Below, piece by piece: positions 27,449 through 35,960 of a stretch of 64,000 nt of DNA. This stretch comes from Anaerococcus marasmi (GTDB taxonomy: Bacteria > Bacillota > Clostridia > Tissierellales > Peptoniphilaceae): contig NZ_OLMF01000004.1 in NCBI RefSeq assembly GCF_900290195.1, forward strand, positions 981,501-1,045,500, read 5' to 3'. Position 1 is the stretch's first letter. The number at the start of each line of letters is the position of its first letter. The position numbers were made by a program, and so were the translations under genes. The notes beneath the pieces were generated by a model that saw only the letters and a list, made by a program, of their open reading frames with translations, searched no databases and had not been told where the DNA came from.

Positions 27449-28774
27449 TTGGATAAGAGAAAAAAAGATATTTTAATCAGCGGACTTGCGCTTTTTGCCA
27501 TATTTTTTGGTGCAGGAAATTTAATTTTTCCTCCATATCTGGGCGTAAGTGCTGGCAGCGGTTGGTTTAGGACAATGTTAGGTTTCCTTCTTGCCGACCC
27601 CGTTATACCTATTTTAACTGTATTTATAACTGCCTTTGCTGGTGGGAAAGCTATTGATATTGGAAAGCGTGTTGGTTCTGGCTTTTCCAAGGTCCTAACT
27701 CTTGCTGCTATTATCTGTATTGGACCAGCCTTTGCCATTCCTAGAACGGCTGCAACTACATATGAGGTGGGCTTTGCCCCATTTTTCCCTAATCTTCCTA
27801 TTTGGGCCCTTACTTTTGTGTTTTTCGCTATTACCCTCTTACTTTCTTTTAAGGAAAGTAATGTGGTAAATATTATCGGAAAATATATTACTCCTGCCTT
27901 ACTTTTCTTCCTATTTGTTTTGATAGTAAAGGCTATAGTAAGTCCTATTGGGACTCCTATAGAAAATACTAAGGATGGTGGATTTTTCGTAAATGGTTTC
28001 TACGAAGGTTATCAGACTCTTGATGCTTTCGCATCTCCTCTATTTACCGGTATTGTGGTGACAGATATTCTTAGGAAGGGCTATGGAAAAGCCTCTAGGA
28101 AAGAGAGAAGGTCCTTTATCATCTGGGTAGGCCTTGTAGCTTCCATATTTCTAGCCATAGTTTATGGTGGTCTAACCTATCTTGGGGCTAGCGCAAGTAA
28201 GGTCTTTAGTCCAGATGATTCTCGTGTAGATATTTTAGTAAATCTTGTCTATATGCTTTTAGGTAATTTCGGCAAGCTTGCCCTTAGTATAGCGGTAACG
28301 CTCGCCTGTCTTACTACAGCGATTGGTCTTACTTCATCTGCTGGAAACTTCATCGAAGAGCTTAGTGGAGGTAGGATTAAGTATAGTGTGACAGTGGTTG
28401 TCGTTACTGTGATTAGTTATTTGCTTTCAAGCCTAGGCGTAGATGCAATAATAAATCTAGCTGTACCAGTCCTAACTGTAGGTTATCCTATAATAATCGC
28501 CCTAGTCTTCTACATGAGTTTCGAAAAGAAAATTCCTTACAATATGGCCTATATATTGATGGTCTGTGGGGTCCTAATCACTGCTCTTATAGAAACTTTC
28601 GGAGAAAAACTAGGACTCATATCCCTCCTAGATACTATAAAATCACTTCCTCTAGCAGAGTTCGGCTTCACTTGGTTCATACCATCTCTAGTATGCTTTG
28701 TGATAGGCTATATCCTAGGCATGATGGGTCTTGGCAAGAGACGAGAAGAGGATGTTAAGGAAAGTATGTTTTAA
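27449..28774 (+). CDS. brnQ: Branched-chain amino acid:cation symporter BrnQ (LIVCS family)
   Basis: The 441-residue protein has about twelve membrane segments and opens with GLALFAIFFGAGNLIFPPYLG, a hallmark of BrnQ. It imports leucine, isoleucine and valine with Na+ or H+. The start is TTG at 27449, seven bases after an AAAGGAG site. No ATG is available near the family's first helix. It is followed directly by a terminator, so it is monocistronic. Confidence 0.95.
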   Translation: MDKRKKDILISGLALFAIFFGAGNLIFPPYLGVSAGSGWFRTMLGFLLADPVIPILTVFITAFAGGKAIDIGKRVGSGFSKVLTLAAIICIGPAFAIPRTAATTYEVGFAPFFPNLPIWALTFVFFAITLLLSFKESNVVNIIGKYITPALLFFLFVLIVKAIVSPIGTPIENTKDGGFFVNGFYEGYQTLDAFASPLFTGIVVTDILRKGYGKASRKERRSFIIWVGLVASIFLAIVYGGLTYLGASASKVFSPDDSRVDILVNLVYMLLGNFGKLALSIAVTLACLTTAIGLTSSAGNFIEELSGGRIKYSVTVVVVTVISYLLSSLGVDAIINLAVPVLTVGYPIIIALVFYMSFEKKIPYNMAYILMVCGVLITALIETFGEKLGLISLLDTIKSLPLAEFGFTWFIPSLVCFVIGYILGMMGLGKRREEDVKESMF

Positions 28775-28791
28775 AATTAGATAATTAAAAT

Positions 28792-28813
28792 ACGGGCTTT
28801 TTGGCCCGTTTTT
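28792..28813 (+). terminator. Intrinsic terminator of brnQ
   Basis: ACGGGC pairs with GCCCGT across a short T-rich loop and is followed by TTTT. Confidence 0.85.
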
Positions 28814-28920
28814 GCTTGTTGTTTATTGGATTTACTTTTTATCGTTAAGTAATACTTATTATTAATTATTATACTAATTTAAACTGCTACGGAGATTTTT
28901 TATATATCAACTAATATATA

Positions 28921-28948
28921 TTGATTTTTTTTTAATCAGCAGTATGAT
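28921..28948 (+). promoter_or_regulatory. Promoter for a putative antisense RNA
   Basis: TTGATT at 28921-28926 and TATGAT at 28943-28948 are 16 bp apart. The start site would be near 28955, four bases before the direct repeat at 28959. Confidence 0.55.
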
Positions 28949-28954
28949 AGGATT

Positions 28955-29024
28955 AACCATGATTTCTAGAATCAAAGCATGGTCCGACCAAATAAAAAGC
29001 GAGCCCCAAGCTCGCTTTTTATTT
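28955..29024 (+). ncRNA. Putative antitoxin RNA of a par/fst-like type I locus
   Basis: A transcript from the promoter at 28921 to the terminator at 28994-29020 would be about 68 nt. It begins with the 15-bp repeat ATGATTTCTAGAATC (28959-28973), whose second copy (29107-29121) lies in the toxin coding region on the opposite strand. It would therefore pair with the toxin mRNA at this repeat and through the shared terminator. This is the architecture and size known for RNA II of the pAD1 par locus. Expression is inferred, not shown. Confidence 0.65.
28994..29020. terminator. Bidirectional terminator shared by convergent toxin and antitoxin RNAs
   Basis: AAAAAGCGAGC and GCTCGCTTTTT form an 11-bp stem around a 5-nt loop. 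A and T runs on both sides allow it to work on either strand. Confidence 0.9.
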
Positions 29025-29027
29025 TTG

Positions 29028-29129
29028 CTAATCGTCATCCTTATTCAGCTTACAATCTAGCACTTTGCAGATTAAGTGACCAACTACATCTGCTACGATT
29101 GTAGCTATGATTTCTAGAATCGTACGCAC
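29028..29129 (-). CDS. Small membrane peptide, putative Fst-like type I toxin
   Basis: A 33-residue peptide starts at GTG 29129, four bases after a near-perfect GGAGGTGA site. It has a hydrophobic helix (ILEIIATIVADVVGHLI) followed by CKVLDCKLNKDDD. Fst of pAD1 is also 33 residues, with an N-terminal membrane helix, a VLD-type junction and a charged tail. The proline common in Fst relatives is absent. Codons 3-8 contain the direct repeat shared with the antisense RNA. It would damage the membrane if translated freely. No annotation program is likely to call it because of its size. Confidence 0.7.
   Translation of the reverse strand: MRTILEIIATIVADVVGHLICKVLDCKLNKDDD
29107..29121. repeat. 15-bp direct repeat (second copy; first at 28959-28973)
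   Basis: ATGATTTCTAGAATC occurs twice, 148 bp apart, once at the predicted 5' end of the antisense RNA and once within the toxin start region. It is equivalent in position to the DRa/DRb repeats of par loci. Confidence 0.85.
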
Positions 29130-29140
29130 AGTCTCACCTC

Positions 29141-29157
29141 CCTTCATGCTATGAAGG
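29141..29157 (-). promoter_or_regulatory. Leader hairpin next to the toxin ribosome binding site
   Basis: CCTTCAT and ATGAAGG form a perfect stem with a 3-nt loop directly before GGAGGTGA. The upstream CACC can also pair with GGTG of the ribosome site. A TATAGT -10 candidate lies near 29175-29180 on the minus strand. Confidence 0.6.
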
Positions 29158-29236
29158 TGGATAACGACGTTAATACTATACCTTATATTATTTATTATTT
29201 ACATAAACATAGTTAAAAACTTTGTCTAAAATACTC

Positions 29237-31021
29237 TTACCTCTCAAATTCCCTAATCTCTGCCAAAAATATGTCCCCGTATTGGAGGAGTTTTTTGTCT
29301 CCTACTCCCTTGATCATTAGCATTTCGTCTTCTGTCCTTGGTTTTTTCTGGGACATTTCTTTAAGGCTTGCATCGGAAAATATTATGAAGGGTGGTATAT
29401 TTCTCATTCTTGCCATATCTAGCCTTACTTCTTTCAGGTGTTTGAAGAGCTTTTCGTCATAGCTTAGGTTTTCATCGAAGCCGTCTTTTCTTACCCTTTC
29501 CTCTTCCTTTCTGATATTGACTAGGACTTTAACCTGACCGAAAAGGACGTCCTTGGATTTTTCTGTAAGCTTAAGGATAGGATAAGTTGTGCCAGAGACC
29601 TTGATATAGCCGTCTGCTGTGAGAGTTCCTATCAAGTCTTTGATGTAGGTCTTGGATTTATCTTTCATAATTCCATAGGTTGATATTTTACTTAGTTCTT
29701 TCTCCCTAGCGTTTTTATTCTTTGAACCCATGAGGCAATCCACCACAGTAGACGTTCCATATCTTTGATCTAGGCGATAGATACAAGATAAAATCTTCTG
29801 GCTATCTACAGTCGCATCCTCTTTTTCTATCTCTGATAGGCAATTGGTGCAGGCTCCACATTCATCCGCCGCATCTTGGCCGAAATAGTTAAGTATATAT
29901 TGTCTTAGACAGGCTGTGGTATTTACGTAATTAATTATGGTCTGGAGCTTTTCTAGCTGGATTCTCTTGTAGATTGGATTAGTTCCCATATTTATAAGGT
30001 GCTTGTTTATGATTATATCCTGACCTGAGTAAAGGAGGATGCAGGTCGCCTCCTCTCCATCACGTCCTGCCCTGCCTGCTTCTTGGTAGTAGGATTCCAT
30101 GTCCTTGGGCATGTTGTAGTGGATTACGTATCTTACATTAGACTTATCAATCCCCATACCGAAGGCATTGGTTGCAACAATTATCTTATCCTCGTCATAG
30201 ATAAAGGCATCCTGGCTCTTTTTTCTCTCGCTTTCAGTCATTCCAGCATGATACTTACAACAATCATAACCCATAGACTTGAGCTTCTTGTGGATGGCGT
30301 CGACCTTCTTCCTTGTAGAAGCATAGATTATACCAGAGTCTTCTTCGTGCTCACTTAAGAAGTCCTTGAGGTAGTTTATTTTCTTCTTTGGTTTTTCTAC
30401 TAGAAAAAGGAGATTCTTCCTATCAAAGCCTGTGACTTTAACGAAAGGATCTTCCAGTTCTAAGTTATTTATTATATCATCCCTTACTTCCTTGGTTGCA
30501 GTGGCAGTAAAGGCAGTGATTTGGACCTTGCCGACAGTTTCGTAAAGCTTTGGTATTAGCTTGTAGGAAGGCCTAAAATCATGGCCCCATTGGGAAATAC
30601 AGTGGGCTTCATCTACTGCTACAAAGGAAATTGTAAGGTCTTTTAGAAAGTCTATGAAAAAGTCATTTTCAAGTCTTTCTGGTGATATGTAGACGAGCTT
30701 TACCGCACCTGACTTTATATCAGATAGACTTTTCTTATAATCCTCAAGGCTTAGGGAAGAATTGATAAGAGTCGCGGCGATTCCATTTTCTCTAAGAGCA
30801 TCAACCTGGTCTTTCATTAGAGAAATCAAGGGAGATATGACAAGGCTGATTCCATCCATCATAAGGGCTGGAAGCTGGTAGCAAATAGACTTACCCCCAC
30901 CAGTAGGAAGGACACCTAAGACATCCCTACCAGCGAGAATTTCCTTTATAATCTCCTCCTGGCCCTCTCTAAAAGAATCATATCCAAAATATTTTTTCAA
31001 ATTTCTAATCTCTTCTGTCAT
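29237..31021 (-). CDS. recQ: ATP-dependent DNA helicase RecQ
   Basis: The 594-residue protein has Walker A PTGGGKSICYQLPAL near 40, the DEAH box near 130, helicase motif VI QEAGRAGRDG near 325, a zinc-binding RQC cysteine set (CGACTNCLSEI near 380) and a C-terminal HRDC domain from about 515. It unwinds recombination and replication intermediates. It is transcribed alone. The stop is about 107 bp from the toxin start. Confidence 0.96.
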   Translation of the reverse strand: MTEEIRNLKKYFGYDSFREGQEEIIKEILAGRDVLGVLPTGGGKSICYQLPALMMDGISLVISPLISLMKDQVDALRENGIAATLINSSLSLEDYKKSLSDIKSGAVKLVYISPERLENDFFIDFLKDLTISFVAVDEAHCISQWGHDFRPSYKLIPKLYETVGKVQITAFTATATKEVRDDIINNLELEDPFVKVTGFDRKNLLFLVEKPKKKINYLKDFLSEHEEDSGIIYASTRKKVDAIHKKLKSMGYDCCKYHAGMTESERKKSQDAFIYDEDKIIVATNAFGMGIDKSNVRYVIHYNMPKDMESYYQEAGRAGRDGEEATCILLYSGQDIIINKHLINMGTNPIYKRIQLEKLQTIINYVNTTACLRQYILNYFGQDAADECGACTNCLSEIEKEDATVDSQKILSCIYRLDQRYGTSTVVDCLMGSKNKNAREKELSKISTYGIMKDKSKTYIKDLIGTLTADGYIKVSGTTYPILKLTEKSKDVLFGQVKVLVNIRKEEERVRKDGFDENLSYDEKLFKHLKEVRLDMARMRNIPPFIIFSDASLKEMSQKKPRTEDEMLMIKGVGDKKLLQYGDIFLAEIREFER

Positions 31022-31870
31022 AAACTCCTCTGTTTCTAGTTTTTTTGATACTTATTCATAAATATAAATACGGCAAGATAATGCCTAGTTAATGATGATT
31101 TTACAATAGCTTTGTAATTTTATCTCAATTGACTATAGCCTATTAAGTTACTTATTGAATCCCTACTTTGCTTTCTCATATCCTTTGTATTCGCATCCTA
31201 AATTTTCCTAAAGAGATTCCTCCACTACGGTCTATATTCCCTTCCCCCTTATATCGAGCGTAGCCGAGATATCTCCAGTGAGATCCCTCCACTTCGGTCG
31301 GGATAAGGGGGAGACCTGAAGTCGAGAGAATGGCTAGGAGAAATGTCAGTAATCCCTTTCCCTTATATCGAGCGGAGTCGAGATATCTATTATATGTCCA
31401 TTCCTCTCTCGCCATCTCGGCAGAGCTTCCACAGGGAAGCGACGAGAGGTCTACAGAACCTTGGGACGTGTTTGATTTGAGTTTTACTTAGTTATGTAGT
31501 CTCGTAGATAACTTTATCTATTCTATTTACGTGTCATCGTAGACTAGAGACCTCTCGTCGCTTCGCTCTGTCGAGGTGGCGGTTAATTGTAAACTTTAAA
31601 GCAATTATATTTTTATTTTCACTCGTGAGGCTTCTCCACTCACTAAGTTCGGTCGAAACAAGATTGCCTTCCTGTTGGGCCACTGCTTGTCTGAAAGACA
31701 AATAGTGTAGTGAATTGATGGCAGGTGCCGGACAGTCGGGCGTAACCTAGATATCTCGTGAGGTCCCTCCACTTCGGTCGGGACTAGGGTAGGAAAGCTA
31801 ACATCGCCTTTACCTAAGGGTCAATCCACATCAAGTGAGAATCTTCTAATGAACCCAAGCAATAATTCTG
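31022..31870. other. Intergenic region between recQ and the group II intron
   Basis: It is filled with palindromes: ATATCGAGCG...CGAGATAT hairpins near 31250 and 31373, TCCCTCCACTTCGGTCGGGA-type hairpins near 31285 and 31765, the right arm of the long inverted repeat, and the GGGCCACTG and GTGCCGGACAGTCGGGC motifs that also occur near 23880 and 23768. No gene is supported. Confidence 0.6.
31405..31643. repeat. Right arm of a long inverted repeat (pairs with 24162-24395)
   Basis: Its reverse complement is near-identical to 24162-24395 over about 235 bp with only scattered differences. See the left arm for shared markers. Confidence 0.85.
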
Positions 31871-33697
31871 ATCGAGTAGGAGCTAACATGTAGCCCCTCT
31901 CACACCACTGTACGTGCCGTTCGGCATACAGCGGTTTAATTCAAATAATAATCCAAACAACTTTGAAGTCCTCGCTTTGTGAGGATTTCTTTGTTTATAT
32001 GATGTAGTCCTGTGGTTTTGGCAACCGCTTGATAGTGGTCTCCAAATCCTACTGACTGTTTTGCCATCCACATCGGAACTCCTAACTTTCGAAGTCCCCA
32101 TAGACGTTTCCCACTTGTCTTCCACTGCTTCCATATGACTATTCTCATTCTTGTTCTAAGTCGTTCATCTATCTTTCTAAGGGCCGTCTTCATATCTCCT
32201 AGTCTAAAATAGTTTATCCACCCTCTAATTACTTGGTTCAGTCTGTTGATTCTATAGGTCATTGGTACTGACCAACTCCTCTTTGTCAACTGTTTCAACT
32301 TTCTTTGAAACCTTCGGATTGATTCTTTGTGTGGTCTTGCTTTCCATCCTGCTTTGTCTTTCCAAAAACCATATCCTAAATATTTTAGTTTTCTTGGTTT
32401 TGTAACTTTGGATTTTGTTGCATTTACCTTTAGTCCTAGTTTCTTTTCTATCCACTTTGTTACTGTTGCCATTACTCTGTTAGCTGCTGCGCTACTTCCT
32501 ACGGCTATTATGCAGTCGTCTGCATATCTTACAAAGTGTAGTCCTCTTGCTTCTAGTTCTTTGTCTAATTCGTTTAGCATTATGTTACTTAGAAGGGGCG
32601 ATAGATTTCCTCCTTGTGGTGTTCCCTTGGGTGTTTTCTCATAATTTCCTTTTATCATTACTCCCGCATTAAGATATTTCCTAATTAGGGATTCTGTGTC
32701 TGGGTCATTTATGAGGTTATGAACCAAGGTCATGAGTTTGTCTTGTGGGACGTTATCAAAGAATTTCTCTAGGTCTATGTCTACAATATAGGTGTATCCG
32801 TCGTTAAAGTATTCAAGCAGTTTCACTATCGCTTGTTGTGCTTTGCGTTTTGGTCTAAAACCGTAACTATTATCACTAAAGTGTGGTTCTGCTATTGGTG
32901 TTAGAACTTGTGCAATTGCTTGTTCTATTACTCTGTCTACTACTGTTGGTATTCCTAGATTGCGTACACCTCCATTTGGTTTTGGTATTTCTACCCTTCT
33001 GACCGGTTTTGGTTTATACTTTCTTCTTCGAATTTTGTCTCCAATTTCTACCCAGTTGTTTTTGAGATATTGGTCTATTTCTTCGGTGGATATTCCATCT
33101 ATTCCTCCTGCTCCTTTGTTTGCTTTCACTTTGTTTAGTGCTGCAAACATGTTTTCTCTACTGAGTATTTGTTCTAGCAGTTCTGACATTTGGATTGTCT
33201 CCTTTCTTTGTTATACTCTGTATCCTCTTACTCCTAGCTCCTGTGAAAATTTTCCGCCGTTACGTCTTTGGTACGATTTTCTCGTCGGATATGGATACAG
33301 ACTTTTGCAAGTCCATTTGACTTTGAATTATTCAGCCCTTCGCTCCACCTCTATTACAAAGGCTTCAATACTACTATGGCTTTTGCTGACTTCTCACTAT
33401 TCGTTGTTACTACTTATTCGCTAGTGAGACCTCACGGGATAAGCCACCAATCTTTCCTTGTCTACCTGCCTAATCTACTTGCATGGTTTACGGTTGCCTT
33501 TTGAACTTCACGACTTTTAGTCCGCTTGTCCACCCTGCAAGCCTTAGTATTAGGTTTCTGTTCGTCAGGCTACAATTTTGCTATCCCTTCTTCTCGCCTG
33601 CATCTCACGATGCAAACCTTGGGAATTACTATGAGGTTCGCTGGCAACTACGCCCTTAGTGGACTTTCACCACAGATTGATGACATGCCCGTCATAC
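31871..33697 (-). mobile_element. Group IIC intron with intron-encoded protein
   Basis: On the minus strand the element begins GTATG at 33697, carries structured 5' RNA sequence (GTGGTGAAAGTCCAC near 33670), encodes a reverse transcriptase, and ends with a domain V-like hairpin (31900-31935, CTGTATGCCGAACGGCACGTACAG) and a domain VI-like hairpin ending near 31871. It is about 1.83 kb. The 5' end lies immediately after the T run of the terminator at 33699-33731, the known target preference of group IIC introns. The 3' boundary is uncertain by a few bases. Confidence 0.85.
31936..33189 (-). CDS. ltrA: Group II intron reverse transcriptase/maturase
   Basis: The 417-residue protein has the RT domains in order. 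DGISTEEIDQYL lies near 30, IPKPNGGVRNLGIPTVVDRVIEQAI near 70, YGFRPKRKAQQAI near 110, the active site FVRYADDC near 217, and a thumb/maturase region (RINRLNQVIRGWINYFRLGDM near 330). It ends without an HNH endonuclease domain, as expected for class C. The similarity to the thermostable GsI-IIC enzyme is strong from memory. The frame is intact, so the intron may be active. Confidence 0.95.
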   Translation of the reverse strand: MSELLEQILSRENMFAALNKVKANKGAGGIDGISTEEIDQYLKNNWVEIGDKIRRRKYKPKPVRRVEIPKPNGGVRNLGIPTVVDRVIEQAIAQVLTPIAEPHFSDNSYGFRPKRKAQQAIVKLLEYFNDGYTYIVDIDLEKFFDNVPQDKLMTLVHNLINDPDTESLIRKYLNAGVMIKGNYEKTPKGTPQGGNLSPLLSNIMLNELDKELEARGLHFVRYADDCIIAVGSSAAANRVMATVTKWIEKKLGLKVNATKSKVTKPRKLKYLGYGFWKDKAGWKARPHKESIRRFQRKLKQLTKRSWSVPMTYRINRLNQVIRGWINYFRLGDMKTALRKIDERLRTRMRIVIWKQWKTSGKRLWGLRKLGVPMWMAKQSVGFGDHYQAVAKTTGLHHINKEILTKRGLQSCLDYYLN

Positions 33698-33698
33698 T

Positions 33699-33731
33699 AA
33701 AAAAAATAATTAAGCCCTAAGCCTAATTATT
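33699..33731 (-). terminator. Intrinsic terminator of the truA-side operon, host site of the intron
   Basis: On the minus strand a 12-bp stem (33731 to 33705) begins within the last codons of the DUF4097-like gene and is followed by six T residues, after which the intron begins at once. Confidence 0.8.
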
Positions 33732-34850
33732 TTCTTCTTCTGTATCTACACCCTCGTCCTCCGAGCTTTCCTCTTCTTGTGTATTTTCAGTATCTTCTGT
33801 ATCGGAATCACTTGTTTCTTCTTTTTCTGACTTCTCTTCTTCTGATTCTTCTTCGCTGTCTTTTCCACCTTCTTCTTCATCTTCTGTCGAAGTTTTGCTC
33901 TCATTGGTGATGTATTCTTCCTTATCTACAGTTGCTCCCTCGCCTCGGTTAAAGATTATATCTCCTATTTTTGTTCTCATGGAGATCTTGTACTTGCCGT
34001 CGTTTTCGCTGGAGTAGCCATCCTTGATATTTCTATAGGATATGTTTCCTAGGACGAAGTTTCCTACTGATAGCTTGGCGTTTACATTGTAGTTATCGAT
34101 TGTCTTATCAGCTTCTACTATTATGTCCCCTGTTTGGGTGATGAAGTCTAGTCTATTTCCGAGAGTTGAGTCTACTATGTTGATATTTCCTGTAGTTGTT
34201 TCAAGCTTGGTATTATTAATCTCAGCCTTGTTTAGGTTGATTGAACCAGATCCGTTTGAGATTGCCCCTTGGAAGTAGGCATTATCTACGCTTACATTTC
34301 CGCTATCAAGTCTTAGGTCGAAGTTTTTGACTTCAAGGTCTGTGATTTTGACATCACCTGCAGTAATTTTCCCCTTAATCTCATCAAGACCGCCTTCCAT
34401 TGGTAGGAAGATTCTAACTATTGGAATTTTATCCTTCATATAAAGTTCCTTGCCGACAACCTTATTCTTAAGTTTTAGCTCTCCTTCGTTAAAGCTTACC
34501 TCCATATCGTAGGAGTTTTCCTCTCCCCTATAAAGGACCGTATATTCGACATAAGGGTTGGTATTAGATCTTTGGATTCTCACGTCACATGTACCTAGGT
34601 CGAAGTTTATGGTCTTGATCTTGTTTAGATCTACACGCATAATCCTAGATTGATTGTAGGAATTGTCGTCGATTTCTGTAGTTGTAGCTAGCTTGTTTGA
34701 GATAGGATTTCTCCTACTTGTGCCAAAATATATGGCAAGGGCAAGGACAAGAACTAGTCCAACTATAGCTATTATTTTCTTTTTAGAAAATCCCAAGATA
34801 TTTTGTCTTTTTTTGTCAGTTTTTTGTGTATTTCTTCTATTCTTTCCCAT
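33723..34850 (-). CDS. Membrane-anchored DUF4097-like beta-helix protein with acidic tail
   Basis: The 375-residue protein has a basic N-terminus, one membrane helix (about residues 25-43) and a domain of repeated short beta-strands with many Asn/Asp/Thr (residues 85-290), as in DUF4097/DUF4098 adhesin-like proteins. From about 310 to the end it is a low-complexity Glu/Ser/Asp tail. Most of it should lie outside the membrane. It overlaps the next upstream gene by 14 bp. Function unknown. Confidence 0.8.
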   Translation of the reverse strand: MGKNRRNTQKTDKKRQNILGFSKKKIIAIVGLVLVLALAIYFGTSRRNPISNKLATTTEIDDNSYNQSRIMRVDLNKIKTINFDLGTCDVRIQRSNTNPYVEYTVLYRGEENSYDMEVSFNEGELKLKNKVVGKELYMKDKIPIVRIFLPMEGGLDEIKGKITAGDVKITDLEVKNFDLRLDSGNVSVDNAYFQGAISNGSGSINLNKAEINNTKLETTTGNINIVDSTLGNRLDFITQTGDIIVEADKTIDNYNVNAKLSVGNFVLGNISYRNIKDGYSSENDGKYKISMRTKIGDIIFNRGEGATVDKEEYITNESKTSTEDEEEGGKDSEEESEEEKSEKEETSDSDTEDTENTQEEESSEDEGVDTEEENN

Positions 34851-35223
34851 TATTTGCTCCGATAATGTTTTGTTTTACAATAAGTCCTGTAGTAAATATT
34901 AGGAGTAGCCCCACGAAGTATATGTCATTTGCTCCCAAGAAAGGTTTAAGGAATGCGAGAAATATATCATCGAGCGTCTCTCCTCTTATATATTGTATCA
35001 TAAAGGCCAGACTAATTACATTATAAATCGCAAGTAGTAAGTAGAATATATGTTTGGATACAAATAAGCCTTCCCTATTTATGAAGATAGAATCCAGATA
35101 TACAAAAAGGATTGTAACTATAAGATAGTAAATGCCCATTCCTTCTTTCAGGTAATATCCGCATCCTATAAGGAAAGCGAAAAGACTTATGGCCTTTATT
35201 TCATTTAAAGTTTTTTCTTTCAA
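34837..35223 (-). CDS. Small membrane protein of unknown function
   Basis: The 128-residue protein has four predicted membrane helices and no recognisable motif. It begins 4 bp before the end of truA and overlaps the DUF4097-like gene, so it is in the same transcript. It may function with the DUF4097-like protein, which is inference from the overlap. Confidence 0.75.
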   Translation of the reverse strand: MKEKTLNEIKAISLFAFLIGCGYYLKEGMGIYYLIVTILFVYLDSIFINREGLFVSKHIFYLLLAIYNVISLAFMIQYIRGETLDDIFLAFLKPFLGANDIYFVGLLLIFTTGLIVKQNIIGANNGKE

Positions 35224-35960
35224 AATTCTACCCTCCGCAAGTATAGGCCCTGGGCTCCCAAGGCGGGATTTGCTCTTGTCTCATTATCCTTATCGAAAAA
35301 CTTCCTGTAATCATCAAGGCTAAGCCTTCCTCGGCTAAGTTCTATGAGAGATCCTACCATAATCCTTACTTGGTTGTGAAGAAAGGATTCTCCCTTAAAA
35401 TAAATAGCAAGGTCGTCTCCTTCTTCCTCGAAGTAGGCCTCATCGATTTTCCTTACCGTATTTATCTTAAGCTTCTTATCTTCTCTCATAAATAGTCTAA
35501 AGTCATGCTCGCCTTCGAGGATCTTAAGACCTTGATCTAATCTCTTTAGGTCTAAGGGATAGGATATTTCTTCCTTGTAGTTCCTAAAGACTGGATGCAT
35601 TAGCCTTCCTCTGTAGATCACATACTTATAAAGCTTGGATTTACAGGAAAATCTCGCATGAAAGTCTAGACTAACTTCCTTCGAAGAAAGAGCCAAGATA
35701 TCATTTGGTAGATGAGGCTGGATATGGAAGCTAAAGGCCTTGGGACTTATATTAGATGCTGTAAGGAAGTTTACGAAGTGGCTTCTGGCGTGAACTCCAC
35801 TATCGGTCCTACCACAAGATACAAGCCTATTATCCTCTCCCGTAACCTTCCTTATAGCATTTCTCAACTCTTCTTCAACACTTCTCTCATCCTTTTGGTA
35901 TTGAAAGCCTGCGAAGTTCGTCCCATCGTAGGCTGTTTCTAGAAGTACATTTCTAATCAT
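35220..35960 (-). CDS. truA: tRNA pseudouridine(38-40) synthase TruA
   Basis: The catalytic aspartate lies in SCGRTDSGVHA, and the N-terminus MIRNVLLETAYDGTNFAGFQ matches TruA. I chose the ATG at 35960, which overlaps the ecfT stop (ATGA) and gives 246 residues. The longer frame adds 20 unrelated residues inside ecfT. It modifies uridines 38-40 in the anticodon arm of tRNAs. The ecfA1-ecfA2-ecfT-truA order is standard in Firmicutes. Confidence 0.95.
   Translation of the reverse strand: MIRNVLLETAYDGTNFAGFQYQKDERSVEEELRNAIRKVTGEDNRLVSCGRTDSGVHARSHFVNFLTASNISPKAFSFHIQPHLPNDILALSSKEVSLDFHARFSCKSKLYKYVIYRGRLMHPVFRNYKEEISYPLDLKRLDQGLKILEGEHDFRLFMREDKKLKINTVRKIDEAYFEEEGDDLAIYFKGESFLHNQVRIMVGSLIELSRGRLSLDDYRKFFDKDNETRANPALGAQGLYLRRVEF

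Noticed and set aside
33268-33720. Plus-strand open frames within the intron 5' RNA region
   Set aside because: They cover structured group II intron RNA transcribed from the other strand.
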